A stretch of 64,000 nucleotides of DNA. Source: Malurus cyaneus samueli. Lineage: Eukaryota > Chordata > Aves > Passeriformes > Maluridae. The notes under the pieces were generated by a model. The model was not told the origin of the DNA, did no database searches, and was given only the letters and a program-made list of their open reading frames with translations. Within the stretch, counting starts at the first letter, position 1, and each line of letters starts with the position of its first letter. A program made the translations under genes and the position numbers. This document shows, one piece after another, positions 38,301 to 50,879 of this stretch. The stretch lies in the NCBI GenBank assembly GCA_009741485.1, contig CM019215.1, forward strand, positions 80,560,187 to 80,624,186, in the 5' to 3' direction.

Positions 38301-41300
38301 GTGAATCTTAAAGGAAGGACAATATACACAGTTATGATGAGTAAAACTAGTGCTGTTCCCTGAAATATATTGATTTGCTTTGACAACAGACATACATTAT
38401 AAGTAGGTTAAGTACCTCTCTCAACGACAAGGATAAGCATTTAAAAATCATCCTAAATCTGTGCAAATTAATGTGTTGGAGGATTTTTTCCCTAATAGGC
38501 TGAAATGAGTATTTTCAATTTGCGGCTCATTTGTAGAACATGTTCCTCTGTCGTGCATGAGAAGTAATCAAGGTGCAAGGCATTACCTCCAATTGCAGAT
38601 GGACATTCCAGCACAACTCAGAGAATAACTTTAAATCATGTGAGCTGTGTCCAGTCTTCATAGGAGAATTTTCAGCAGTGCCCTGTCACTGACTCTTCAG
38701 GTTATTGAAAATAGAAATATTTTACTGTTTCTGTATAAATTTTCTTATCGTATCAGGCTTTGGGATGGTCATAGGCTGAATCATATATCTGTGAAACATC
38801 CATTAACACTTGCATTAATTCTCATTTTTGAGCAATTGACATGCTCTATTTTCCTGGATGACTTTGCCTTTGGTACACAGCGTGCTTTGTATTTAGTAAA
38901 TTCAACTGGTGAGAAAGCACATGAAAAGGCAGCACCTATATTGAATTCCTGTCTGCAGAAGAGTCTTCTGCATTTCAGTCTTGGGTATTTCTGACAGCCA
39001 TCACAAAGATGAAGGCTGAGTGACAGAGGTGACTTATCATGACAAGACACACTGCTGATTTGCAGAGGACCACAAGGAGGGAAAAACAAGAGAATCAAGA
39101 CAGAAGACTATTTACATCTTGTGGTACATACAGTGCATCTGAAACAATATTTTCCTTTGAAGACTGCTTCAAGCACAGAACTGACAATGAGGTATAATTT
39201 ATCCACAAGAGAAATGGCAGGGTCAGAATTTCAAAGTAAAATTTAGTGTAAGTGTTGAGTGCAGTAACAATAGCCGTGCTAGTCACACATCTGTTTTACC
39301 ATGCATTACAGAATACACAATACACCAAAATTTATATATTCTATATTTAGTATCTAGTCAATACATATTATATTCAGTTTCTTTGCCTTTTGTACTTGTT
39401 GGGTTTTTTTGGTTTGGTTTGGTTTTTTTTTTTTTCTGAATCCTAAGAGTCTTGGATATTTTGATTTTCTGTATTTGGAGTGAGACTGCAAAATAAAGCC
39501 AATAAAATCCCCATGGTATTATTTCCTTAGTGTATAGATGATCAACACAGAAGCTAATAGGTTCATTTAATAAAGTAATACCCAATCCATGAGGAAAAAA
39601 AAGGATTATTTCTCTATATAAATTACTTCTATAATGGTCATTGATTTCCATTTTCTTAATTTCCTGGAAGATTCTGTATGCTTTGATCTATACTCTGCAA
39701 TCCTACTTGCCTTATATAAAACTTCCGAATTAGACCTTTCTTTAAATAGTCAGGACAATATCCTACAGAGCAGTGTTAGGAAAGAAAAACAAGACAACCA
39801 TTTTCCTAGGTCATGGGTTCCTTTTTTTCATAAGGAGGAAAATATTTCTAGCATTAAAACAAAGGTTTAAGCTAAATTACATCAGAATTGAACATTTTAA
39901 AGCAACATGCAGCTCATGGATGAAACTAAAGTATTTAGTAAATTAATTTTGAGCTCAGGACACTACAGTTACAGTTTGAATTAAAAGAAGAATTACATCT
40001 ATTTGAGCTTACTCTTTAAAACATTTCTCTCCCGGTGTAAAAGATAATCTTAGGTCCACTTAACACCTAAAAGACAAGTAATTTTAATTATGCATATGAT
40101 GCAGAAGAATCAATTAAGCATGAGAGTAATTGCAATATGACTAAGGTCAAATAAGCAAGACAGTGTCAGAATAAGGAATAGAATTCTTTTTCCTTCTGTA
40201 GTGACTATACATAGATGAGATGGAAATTAAAAAGTAATTAGGGGAAATATATTGAATTTGTATTCCTAAGAGACTACAGGGTTTTGGCTTTCTTTTCTAT
40301 GCTCTGCAGGGCCCAGGGGACTGATACACATTTGCTGGTAGGTGCAGATGATGGCTCAGCTGTGATGTATTGATCTGTGTACCACAGGTTGCAATTCTGC
40401 TGTAATTATGCATTTTATTCTAAAAGCATGCCTCATCATACTTTGGCATATTGGGACACATATTTGAGATTCAGTAGAAGCAACTGTGCTCTACAATATG
40501 CAATGTGTATGCAAATAGCCAACCTCGTGTGGGAAAACACCACACAGCTTTAAAACTAACCTATGGTTTTTCTTGCCTTATTCTTGACCAACATTTTATA
40601 ACCTAAGCAAATAAAACTTGCACTTAACATCACCTTTTTATTTTTTTTTTAATTGTGAGGTGAAAGAAGGGCCTGAGTTTAAGCTTTCTCCTTTAATAGA
40701 CCCAATTCTCATAAAATGTCTATTACATTCTTGTATTTACAAAAACATAGTGCAACACTGATGTACCTAGGGCTACCTTGTGAAGTCATAATAATGGCAT
40801 TTCTATATATGGTTCAGTGCACACAAATAGAATTTAACAGAATATCACAGTCATGTGCTTGATTATAGATGATGCATGGTAATTTCTACCAGGTATTTTT
40901 CACCACACATAGCTTTCAGGCAGATAATCTGCTCTCAGACAGGAATGGTAAGGAATACTGAGCATTAACAAGTTTCCTGTTCTTTTCTGGCTTAAAATGC
41001 TGACATAAGGGATTCCAGGCCATGTTAAAACTGTCCACACTATGGATAACACCTCCCCCTTCTCTTCCAATCACTTTAACTGTTTTTGAAAAGTCAATTA
41101 CCATCAATTAAGTGTATTGAAGGAAGCAAGATTAAAAAAAAAAACATGAAAAGAGTTACTTTCCACTCTTTTTTGATTCCAGCTGGGATAAACCATAATA
41201 CAGGGTTTTCTAAAAATGTAAAAAGTTGTATGAGAAAACTAATTTTTTCACACTCTTTCTTTTTTCTCCTTAGTCAAATGAAGAAAAAGAAGGTAAAGTG

Positions 41301-43204
41301 TAAAACTGGACTCTAAATATAAGCATTCTTTTCATTTGCAATTCAAATCAAATTGTGTTGCATTCTAAAAATATTATGCAAAATGAAATGCTCATTTCAA
41401 ACAGTCTAAATAGAAATGTATACAATTTCATAAATGACTTTTCCACATGGAAAGCTTCAGTGTATATTAGGGATTAGCATTTAAGCCTCTAGTCTGGATG
41501 TGGCTGAGTGTCTGGATCTGCTAGAGACTCCATTAAAAATTCTTTTCCTTGGGTAGGAGCTGCTGCATTTTGTGTGTATGGAATCCATGTGAATCTGCAT
41601 GTTTGCAGGAGAGTTGAAAACTCCTCCCTTCCCTTTACAGCTATTTTGTGAGCAGAGCCTTGCAGTTGCAAATAAATGCAGTTATAAACAAGTACTAAAT
41701 GGCACAATTGAACCATGTTTGCCTCTGAGGAAAAAGTAATAAAGAAATAAATTTACATGCAGCAAACTGCAAATTCATAAAAAAATTACAAAAGGAAAAA
41801 AATAACTAAATTATTATAATTGGACTGGTAACAAAGTTGATATTGTCATTCTGTGAAAGATGCATCTTTGGAGGAGATGCAGTATCTTGCATGAAAAACA
41901 GCTGTATAATCCCACTTGACACCACTGTGCTACCACCCTGGCTTAGACAGAGTGGATGATCAACAATTATAGGATGCTGCAATTTTCTGAGGTTTTTTAA
42001 TTAAAATATATTCATCTTGTTATTTAAAGGATTCTAATGTCAAAGACCTTAGATAGTGAAAAACTGTGATAGACTTATAAAATGTGCTGTTAGAAGGGAA
42101 GATAATCCTGAGCAGATAAAATTTTAAATGCTGAAATATGAATACATTATTGAATGTGATTATTGTATTATTTGAAAAGTGAGACATTGGTTTAGGGATT
42201 ACAGGACTAATGATAATATTTTATTACTATTTCTTTTGCTAGCATCTGATAGAAGAAAATTATCTCTCGCTTTCCATGTCATGAAAGACTGTGAAATGCC
42301 CCAAAATGTGGAAAATTTCTGCTCAGAAAAAGTTGACTATACTAAACACAAAGGTTGAACTGTGTCTAGTACAAAACTAAATTTCTTGCCTCTCTATTTC
42401 TGAATGTAATGCTTTCTGACATTCATGTGCCAATAATAGGTTTGTTTTTGGTTTTTTGGTTTTTTTTGAGTACTTATTGTAAATAGAAAGGGTTCAAACT
42501 TATAAATTTTCAACTCACAAGCACAGCACAATGTACAAACTGGTTTTGGTCAATTTATACTGCATTTGCACTTGGAAGCAGTAGGCAGGTGGCCATTACT
42601 CTGTAATCTAATGTTTTGTTCCATTTAAGAGGAATACATAGGTAAAGTCAATACCTAAAAAAGGCAGGGAAAAAAGAGTATTAGCAATAAGAAAAATAAT
42701 GGCTAAAAGATACCAATGAATTTGTGAATGTGTAATGTTTTTCTAATGGATTTTCTTGCGTAAAGCATATTTCATAATTTTGTTTAAATTTCTTTGTATG
42801 TAGAATTAGATGGCTGTAGAGAGAAATTAGCATTAAGATTTATGATTAGCAAAAGAACCCTTAGTGCAATTTCAAAAACTTAATGGTGTTAGCAGGGAAA
42901 AAATGTTTAATGAAACAAGGATACAGATGCATGCTGTGACAACTCTTAGGGGGTTAGTTCTCATTCAACAGAATTTGGCTGCTCCAAAAGAGACTGGGGG
43001 GATCAAAAACGTATTTGAGTCAATCAGAATGTTTCTAGTCACTCAATGGGAATTAAACAAATCTGTGGGAATTCAAACAAGTAGGTATATATGTTTTGAT
43101 GTGTGCTGCAAAATCCTACTGAAATCTCCAGAAGTCTCTGAAGTAAAACAGAAAATCAGTCATGTTTAATGCAAGATTTGAACTGCAGTTTGTAAAAGTC
43201 TGAC
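35372..43204. other. Non-coding DNA, no recognised gene
   Basis: About 8 kb of mostly AT-rich sequence. A moderately GC-richer patch lies near 36000-36300. A TTTTTAGAAGACAT word is repeated at about 36532 and 36579. A T-rich GGTTT tract lies at about 39400-39436. The longest frames (38647-38994 plus, 38781-39098 minus) overlap in opposite directions and match nothing I know. Confidence 0.45.
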
Positions 43205-43228
43205 TTTTTTTTTTTTTTTTTTTTTTTT
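43205..43228. repeat. Poly-T tract, 24 bases
   Basis: Uninterrupted run of 24 T. Confidence 0.97.
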
Positions 43229-46200
43229 AAACTGGGCACAGGAAAGAATATCTCAGAAACGAAATATGTGAAAAAACCTTCTAATACCCATGTTTTGTTC
43301 TGTGCTGAAATAGACATGGGGATATCCAAATAGCAAAGCTGTGACTGTCGTTTGATTATTTATTTCCTTAAAAAATTACTAAACTATCAGCAGTGGCATT
43401 CCCAAATGTCACAGTCATGACCAAGGTCAATTATGTCATTTGGGGTGAGTGCTGCTGTGAGCCCTGTGGCCTCAGGCCCCTTGGTCACATGGTCCAGATG
43501 CTGTGACTGCCATTGTCATGCTGCTCTCAGGTGTCAGCACAGAAATGGTGACTATACAGGGTGATGGAAAAGTTGTCCACAGATCAGTTTAAGCCACCCA
43601 TATAACGTGGCAGAAGTAAAAGGAGGAAATACAACCGATACAAAAGATTATCTGAGATCTTTGTGGGGAGAGCAATTTCAATCATGAGTTCAATGGAGTG
43701 TGAGACCTCTAAGAGCAGGCATAACTCCTACGGGAATACAGACATAAGGTGTCCCTTTGGGAAAGGGATTAGTCTGTCACACTGGTTCCTGTCACACTGC
43801 TGTCTCTATCCATAAAGCTGGCTGTGCTTCCCAGAGAGAATGGCTGCTTGGGGATGGGTGTGCTGTAGGGTGCAGAGAGTAGGGACACCCTGAAGAACAG
43901 CCCAAGTGATGCCTGCTCCAGTTTCATCCCGAGCATTGGGAAGTTATGAGGTGTTTGCCAGAGACCAGAGATCATGACAGTAACTGGATGACAAAAACCA
44001 CTGTCAGACCACTCATCATAAAACAGGCAACCCCCTATGTACCCATACTATATTGCTCATGCAATAACCTCCACAGCAATGTCTAAAACAACCCTATGTT
44101 ATGTCAAGCATATATCTCTAATTTTGGTGTGATCTTAAGGTTTTTCTTGCATCTATTCAGATTAATCCCTTGTTATGCTTTGCGTTTGTGTGAACAATTA
44201 TTTTTGCTCTGGCTGCATAATTGCTCAGTTCCTTCTCTTATGTTATCCAGCACCGTGAATTTAATTACTCCTCATCTTGAAGTAATTTCTGATTTATCCT
44301 GTTAGCTTTGCTCCAGGGTGGTCCCTCATGAGCTTGAAAGTGCATGGATTCAACTATCTCTATAGCATCACTGTGATGTCACATCAAGCAACTCAGTATA
44401 GGTAATGCCTAACTATAGAACACAGCTGCATATTTAAAGAATAATATTAATTCAAGACTTTTTCTGGCTGTGTGAGGAGTTTGTATTTCCCCTCTATCTG
44501 AATGAGTTGGGAGAATTTTGTATTATTATTTTTGTTTAACAGGAAACAAAGCATGCAAATCTAGTCACTATTCAGTATTCATTCCAGGAAAAAAATGAGG
44601 CAGTGAACTGGATTGAATAGGAAAGGAGCAAGCATGTGTTATGTGCATGTTGGGATACCAGAGGTTCATTCCCTCAAGACAATATGCTTTCTCTTGCTTT
44701 CCAGTGAGTCAACACAGCAATTGTGCACTGCCCTCAGGGTATACAATGCTCTGCTCATTGGGGCAGAAAGAATTTTTTTCATTCATGTTATTCTTAGCAG
44801 CCCTCTTTGTTATCCTATCAAAGGGAGTCATCCCTGGGCATCACTGGGGAGAGGATTGTGCAGCTGGATGAGTACTGCTCTACCAAACACAGGAAAATAG
44901 CAACACTTGTTCCAAAAATGATAGACTACCTTAAAAGTGCGTGAAAGAGCCAATCTTTTCTAAAATAATATGACTTCAGGAGCTGGGTCTTTATGATGCA
45001 CAGAGCCAGTGATTTGTAGATCTGTAAAGAACTTTAGTAAAGTCACCTCCTGTTGAGATGTGGTAAACGGACTCCCAGTCTGATGTCCTTTTGCCTGCCA
45101 TTTCTGATTCTACCTCAGATTGTCATCCTCATGACCTGTAGCTTTGTGGTTGCCTAAGCAGCCTGAAAGTCTTTGTTTCATGAAGCATGAAACTCCATTT
45201 ATAAGCATTAAAGTCCAAAGGGAAAAAGTGATAGATAACTTAAAATGCTGTGTGTAGTCTACTGAAAAAAAAACCACCTATGCAGCAACTTTTTAATGAA
45301 ATAATTTTTGATTAGACCAGGACTATGCAGTGCATGCCATGCACTTTTCCACGAAGCTAGCAAAACAGCTTTAAAAAGATTCCGAAAGTTCATATTCTCT
45401 GTTGGGCAAGAATAAGGATTGGGTGGGGAGTTTTTTATTGTTTTTGTTGATGGTTTTGTCCTTTTATACATAATTACTCAGAAGGGAGATTATAGTAAAT
45501 TTAGCTTTGGAGATAGAAAGTTTAAATCTTGAAAATGTAACTTTTTCTTCTTTCTCTGCTTTCCATCTTTTAACTGTTTGAACTCCTATATAGCTAAAAG
45601 GAATCAGTTTCCCTGGGGAACATCACAGAGTGAGGGCAAGAAAAGAACAATGAGAGTCATAAACATTTGTCCTATAACCATGATTTTCCAAATTCTGTAG
45701 TTCTCTCTAAGCCTTCCCTTCCAATCTCAGCATCTGAGCATCTCTTAAGCTTCAGCCATTTTTACAGCTGTATCCCTGAAGTCATCTGCCCACATAATTT
45801 CCATCTTCTATTAGTCACTGTAAGTATGTGGCAAACCTGCAATTGAAGTTCAGTGTTTATTTTCTAAGTTTAAAATACGTCCCTCAATATCTTGATTGGG
45901 AGGTGGGGGTGAGTTTTTTGTTCTTTTGGTCACAGAGATAACGTTGCCCATGTTTACAAATGTGGGTTTGGAAAGGAAACCTGAGGAGCTGGACGAGTCA
46001 TCTCTGCTCTATTTTTTCAAGGGGCAGGTATGGTTTTCAAATAAAGGTATTAAGCTAAAGGGTTTTAGGCCTGCAATGACTCAGTAGTTTTCATCTTTAC
46101 TCTTTTCTGTAGCAGCAGTTGTAATTTAGGAATACCTTTGCAAAATCTCAGAGCTTAGTTCCACCACGTGTCCAGCTTAGAGCTGCCTGGTTGGCAAGAA

Positions 46201-46556
46201 AGTTGGCAAGAAACTGCAAACTGCAACTGAATAATGCCTGTTCCCAAAAATCAAGAGATTTGCAGGAGGCTTCAAGAGTTTGAGGAAAGCAATGTCCAGC
46301 TCCACATGTGTCCAAGGCACATGCACTTCTCTGTGCATAAGGCCCAGTTATAGGGCAGAGCTGTTCATATCCTGTGGCAGGGCATGGTAAGGGAAGGCTT
46401 CTGGTACCCTGCCCTTCCTGCACACAGTTGTATTTTATTGCACTGTGATGTGTAAACCTTATATGCAAAATTTAGTTATGGCATTTTGAAATTCAATTAA
46501 TTATTTGGACCTCTTTTCCTGTCAAGCCATCTTGGTTAGATAATTAATTGCCCACC
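43229..46556. other. Non-coding DNA, partly GC-richer
   Basis: The part 43440-44040 is GC-richer and could be an old repeat. It contains a GTC(T)GTCACACTG word twice within 43775-43801, but no LTR ends were found. The stretch 46140-46460 is open on the minus strand for 106 codons with no recognisable domain. Confidence 0.4.
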
Positions 46557-47844
46557 TGTCATGGGTTTAAAACCTGATCTTTCCTTATCCGAGTCACGGC
46601 ACCAAAATGTGGTGGTTTTGACTGTGCTGACAGCCACGACATCCTCTCCCTTCCCCCACCGGAGAGAGAGAAGGGAGAGCAAAAACCCAATTAACACGAG
46701 AATTTTATGGCTTTGAGATAAACATAGAATAATTGGGAGAAAGCTTCGTATATGCTCCACAAAGATAGTCAGGCAGGCTACATGACTTTAGTTACAAAAC
46801 AGATTTATTACTACACACTATGAATACTACGACACTGGGGGAAAAACAGAGATAAGGGATGAATTTACAAGGAGAAGAAAAATAAAATGGACATTTTAAG
46901 ACACTTGTTATCCTCTCCGAGGACCCGTATCTTTTTCCAAGTCCCATCCCTCTCCACCCCCCATGTTTCCCCACCAAAGGGGGGCAGGAAAATGAAAGTC
47001 TAACACAGATCACAACACTCAGTTGTTGTCAAGTGTTGTAGGAGAAACATTCTTACAGCTCCAACTGTGGGAGTTGTCTTCTCCGAGAATAGTCAGTGTA
47101 TAACTGCTAATGGCAGGGAAAAGAAAAATTCCTTTACCTCGCAGAAGAAAAGAAAGAATGTCCTTCAAGGCCAAACTGCGTTGTTTTCGCAGCATGAGAC
47201 CGACTATCACAAACCCCCTAGCAGAGCACAGCTTCATTTGCTTGAGCAAGGGCACCTCTCCCTCCCCGCAGAACAACATCTTCTTCTTAATCATTTCAGT
47301 CTAGTCCTCAAAGGCCAGGGTTTTTTTTTTTTTTTTTGTTTTTCCTCCTCACAGCAAAGTCTCTCTCTTGTTTCCTATTCAGGTCTCTCTCTCAGTCCTT
47401 TTCGAGACACTTATTTCCTCCATGTTCGAGAACCACAGCAAGGGCACAGCTTCTCCTTACTGTTCTGTGATCATTAGGTCTCCATTTTTCTTCTTACATC
47501 TCCTCACCTCCTGCTCTGTTTTTTCCCAGTGCATGATGCTAAAAACTACATGCTAACAACTTAAAACTAAACATGACGACCGCCTATCTTGTTTTGAATT
47601 CTTTCTTAAATACTAGATAATAAATCATCACAGAGATGTAACCAACCTGTGCAATTGTCCAGGCCTGATGGGCAGCCTTCCATCAACCCAGAGCCAATGA
47701 TGGATTGGCTCTAAAACACAGGAGGTAGGGCTCCTTTTGTTGGAGAAGAAGAGAGAAAGCTTCTAGAACTTCTCACACAGCCATCTTTGTGGTTTCTCGT
47801 CCCATCCCCCACCACCAAAAAATCGACCAAGTAAAACCATGACA
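46557..47844 (-). mobile_element. Family A ERV LTR element, copy 2 (1288 bp)
   Basis: The plus strand starts TGTCATGGGTTTAAAACC and ends GTAAAACCATGACA, the same inverted ends and orientation as copy 1. Flanks are CCACC on the left and CCAGC on the right (4 of 5 identical), a plausible aged TSD. The AATAAA signal is the complement of 46804-46809. An exact 18-base tRNA-His PBS lies at 46587-46604. Like copy 1 it shows the duplicated U3 block, but it lacks roughly 75 bp that copy 1 has around 27149-27220. No retroviral genes are present. The 136-codon frame 47067-47477 and its neighbours are LTR sequence. Confidence 0.9.
46587..46604 (-). other. Exact tRNA-His primer binding site in copy 2
   Basis: On the plus strand ATCCGAGTCACGGCACCA equals the last 15 bases of vertebrate tRNA-His (GUG) plus CCA, as I remember that sequence. 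The element strand therefore carries the complementary 18-base PBS. The 19th base does not match the tRNA, the usual PBS limit. Three bases (TTT on the element strand) separate it from an LTR-like end CCACCACA. A further 30 bp follow the PBS before the element ends. Confidence 0.88.
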
Positions 47845-47916
47845 CCAGCTTAAAGTTTTTCCTTACTTCTTCTTTGTTTCACTCCTCCAAAAATAAGGCT
47901 TTGGAATGGCAATTAC
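47845..47916. other. Short unique spacer
   Basis: Unique sequence between the family A element and the first of several A tracts. Confidence 0.5.
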
Positions 47917-47941
47917 AAAAAAAAAAAAAAAAAAAAAAAAA
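47917..47941. repeat. Poly-A tract, 25 bases
   Basis: Run of 25 A. It is followed by an (ACC)/(ACCAA)-rich stretch to about 48020, which gives glycine-, valine- and phenylalanine-rich nonsense frames on the other strand. Confidence 0.96.
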
Positions 47942-48534
47942 GAGTATTGGGAAAAAACCTACCACCACCACCAACAAACCAACCAAACAAAACCAACAAA
48001 ACCAAAAGAAAAAAAACACCAAAAAATTATATATTGCAGAAGTGTGATGAGAAACCAGGAATTCCTTTGAGAGAAAGTTAGGAGACAAACAGGTCTTCTG
48101 TTAGACATGAAGCCTTACTGAACATCCAGTTCAGCTGCTCAGGTGTTCAGTTAATAGAAATACACTTCGCTGTGCTCTTGTGTATTTTCTTCATCCATAA
48201 AGATGAAGAGGTGCTTTGGAACTCAGCTCTTTGAAATTAAGCTGGCTTTTCTTTTAGTCTGATTTTCAAATAAATAACCAATTACTACAGAGCAATGAAA
48301 CCAATCATTACAAGTGAAAAAATGAAATATAAATAGTTGCTCATTCCTCATTGATGATTCCTGAATATGCCATATTTTTTTTTAATAATGTGGTAACTTC
48401 TTCTGACACAAATTTATTCTGAATAACTTTAGGTATTAGATTTCTCAGTCTAATATTTTTCATGTTCCTCTTCTTACTAGCATACTGGTTTCCAAACATT
48501 TAACTACTGATTTACAAATAATAACCAGAAAAGG

Positions 48535-48552
48535 AAAAAAAAAAAAAAAAAA
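48535..48552. repeat. Poly-A tract, 18 bases
   Basis: Run of 18 A in AT-rich sequence, one of six such tracts between 47.9 and 50.7 kb. Confidence 0.95.
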
Positions 48553-49574
48553 TAGATAAATACCAGGTGGCTTTGCTTGAGAAGAAGACGGGAAAAGAAA
48601 CCCCTTAAACTGGGTATTACTGAATTTCTTCAAGTTAATTGGAAGATGTTAAAATTCATACAATTTGTCTCTTGAAATACATGTGAAATAGTTACCAGAA
48701 TGGTGTAAATATTTATAATTGCATTTTCTGAAAGTGGTTAGAGTAAGAAGAGCAAATTTTGTGAATTCCATGTAAAATATATATTTGAATGAGTATCTGG
48801 AACATGTGGATTCAAGAATATGAATAGAAATTTAATTCTGTGGTATGTAAGATTAGCATGAAAAGATCTATTCTTTCTTTTTTTTATATGGTTGACTAAA
48901 ACCAGGGTTTTTAATTTCATCCACATCTTCTTTCAATATCTTTTAATTTGAAAATGTAGATTTTTAAGGTCCACAGAATATTTGGGAATCTCCTCGCACT
49001 TTAAAATCCTCTCTTAAAAAGATGTTTTCTTTTCATATATCCTTTTCAGATATTTTTTTTTATTATTTTCCAAAATCAAACTTAGTATATATAAGACAGA
49101 AAGAAATCAACATGTACCCTCTTAAATATATTTTGTATATTTGTACAGAAACAAACTGTGGTAAAAGCAAGGAATTAAAACATACTTGTATAATCTTATG
49201 GCTGATGTGAATAAACAAAACACCCATTCCTATGCATACACTGCAATTTTCTACTCAGGAGTACCTTTTCAAGACAAATTAATGGATTCTTTAAACAGTT
49301 ACGCATCCATTTGTTTAGGTTTTTTTTCCCTGGTTTCTTTTACCCAGAAGGGAAGATAAAATCATGTAGTTTGGAGCATATTCTCAGGGGTGACAGGAGC
49401 AGCTAGGAATAGGCCACTGGTCTCACTTTCCTTGGTAGAGGTCCAGCCCATAGTGTGTTTTTAATATGTTTGCTTTTCTAATTTTTACACATTTTCCAAA
49501 CCAAAGCAGTAACACCACAGAGGCTAAAAATCTGCATCATTAAGGAATTCTGATGCTTTTTCACTGCAAAAACT

Positions 49575-49600
49575 AAAAAAAAAAAAAAAAAAAAAAAAAA
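49575..49600. repeat. Poly-A tract, 26 bases
   Basis: Run of 26 A followed by CCACCCAAAAAACC. Confidence 0.96.
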
Positions 49601-50169
49601 CCACCCAAAAAACCAAATCCTGCATTCAAGCTTTATTTTAATAATTATGCATTTTTGTAAAATTATAACATCTTCAATGAACATCTAGAAAGCACAATTT
49701 ATGACAAGGGGAGTTGGGGAGGGTTAAGAACTAGTTTTCAATTTTAACAGTCTACCATGCTTGTATAGAACAATCTATTTATTATTATCTTATATCTTTC
49801 CACGGCAAGATTTTTTTTCTACTTTTTTTAAACCATTTCATGCATTGTAAGTTTTGTATACTTATCTGAATAGTAGCTAAACTGAGAAAAAAAACCATAA
49901 AAGCATGGATTGATGCTATAGCATTGGTTCATATCTTAAACCACTCTGGCATACTTCAACTTTTGGCACACTGCTAAGTTTGAGACACATTTTCAAGTCT
50001 GTTGAAAAAACACTCTCAAATGAGTTTTAGAGAAATTTGTGATTAGAATCAGCAGTATACTGAGTTCTGTGCATTTTTAAGATAAATCAAGCCCCACCAC
50101 AGCGCTTCATAGCCAAACTTTTAGTGTTATACAATAAATATGTGTAGATTATTTATCAAGCCTTTTGGG

Positions 50170-50188
50170 AAAAAAAAAAAAAAAAAAA
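50170..50188. repeat. Poly-A tract, 19 bases
   Basis: Run of about 19 A. Confidence 0.95.
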
Positions 50189-50343
50189 GTAAAACAACTT
50201 TTCCTGAAAACTTAGATTGATGTCCACAATTATAAACAGTCACAGCTTGATAATATGCTAGTCTTGCATTTTCAATTTAATTTCTCATTGACAAAAGACT
50301 AAATTATATCAATTTTATTTGTCACTGAACATTTCTATCTTGG

Positions 50344-50373
<30 letters not shown>
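50344..50373. repeat. Poly-A tract, 30 bases
   Basis: Run of 30 A, the longest of the cluster. Confidence 0.96.
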
Positions 50374-50376
<3 letters not shown>

Positions 50377-50665
50377 TCCTACAAAAAATTAGATTTAAAC
50401 CTTAAATATATGTTGGAGGCAAGTACTTTTTCAATATGAAGTTATTCTACTCATAAAAACTTATTTTCAATTTTAAAAATCAGTAAAAATGTAAAAAATT
50501 AGAAAAAGGGACATTGAGGACAGGACCAGAATATATGTGCATATTTGCCAATTAATATGTGATATTTTAAGGTGGATATGGACATATGTCAATAAAGTGT
50601 TGTAAAATAAATATGTTCAGAATATAGTATTGTTTCCATTTTTTAGAAGAGAGTAGTAAGTTCTT

Positions 50666-50686
50666 AAAAAAAAAAAAAAAAAAAAA
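50666..50686. repeat. Poly-A tract, 21 bases
   Basis: Run of 21 A followed by TAAAG. Confidence 0.95.
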
Positions 50687-50818
50687 TAAAGAGTTGTAGT
50701 TTATAACACTCAAAGGAGAAAAGCAAAACTTAAAGCTAATACTAAAAATTAATATGCAGGTGATCTTTAACTTGTTCCTCAGTTGGACATAGAGTAAGAT
50801 ATTACATCTTTGTTATGT

Positions 50819-50879
50819 AATATATTGATACGTATATAATATGTATATAGGGTATATATATATAATATATATATATATA
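50819..50879. repeat. (TA)n-rich low-complexity tract
   Basis: Alternating TA sequence with small interruptions, self-complementary and able to extrude as a cruciform in principle. Confidence 0.9.

Noticed and set aside
38647..39098. Overlapping 115- and 105-codon frames on opposite strands
   Set aside because: No recognisable domain, no splice context, and mutual overlap on opposite strands fits chance openness.
46148..46468. 106-codon minus-strand frame next to family A copy 2
   Set aside because: Cysteine- and alanine-containing but without a recognisable motif. It ends before the element and lacks any supporting signal.
47067..47477. 136-codon open frame, the longest in the window
   Set aside because: It lies wholly inside the family A element on the strand opposite to the element, is low in complexity, and has no recognisable domain.
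50819..50879. TA-rich inverted sequence as a functional cruciform
   Set aside because: Simple alternating TA is self-complementary by nature; no further evidence of function.
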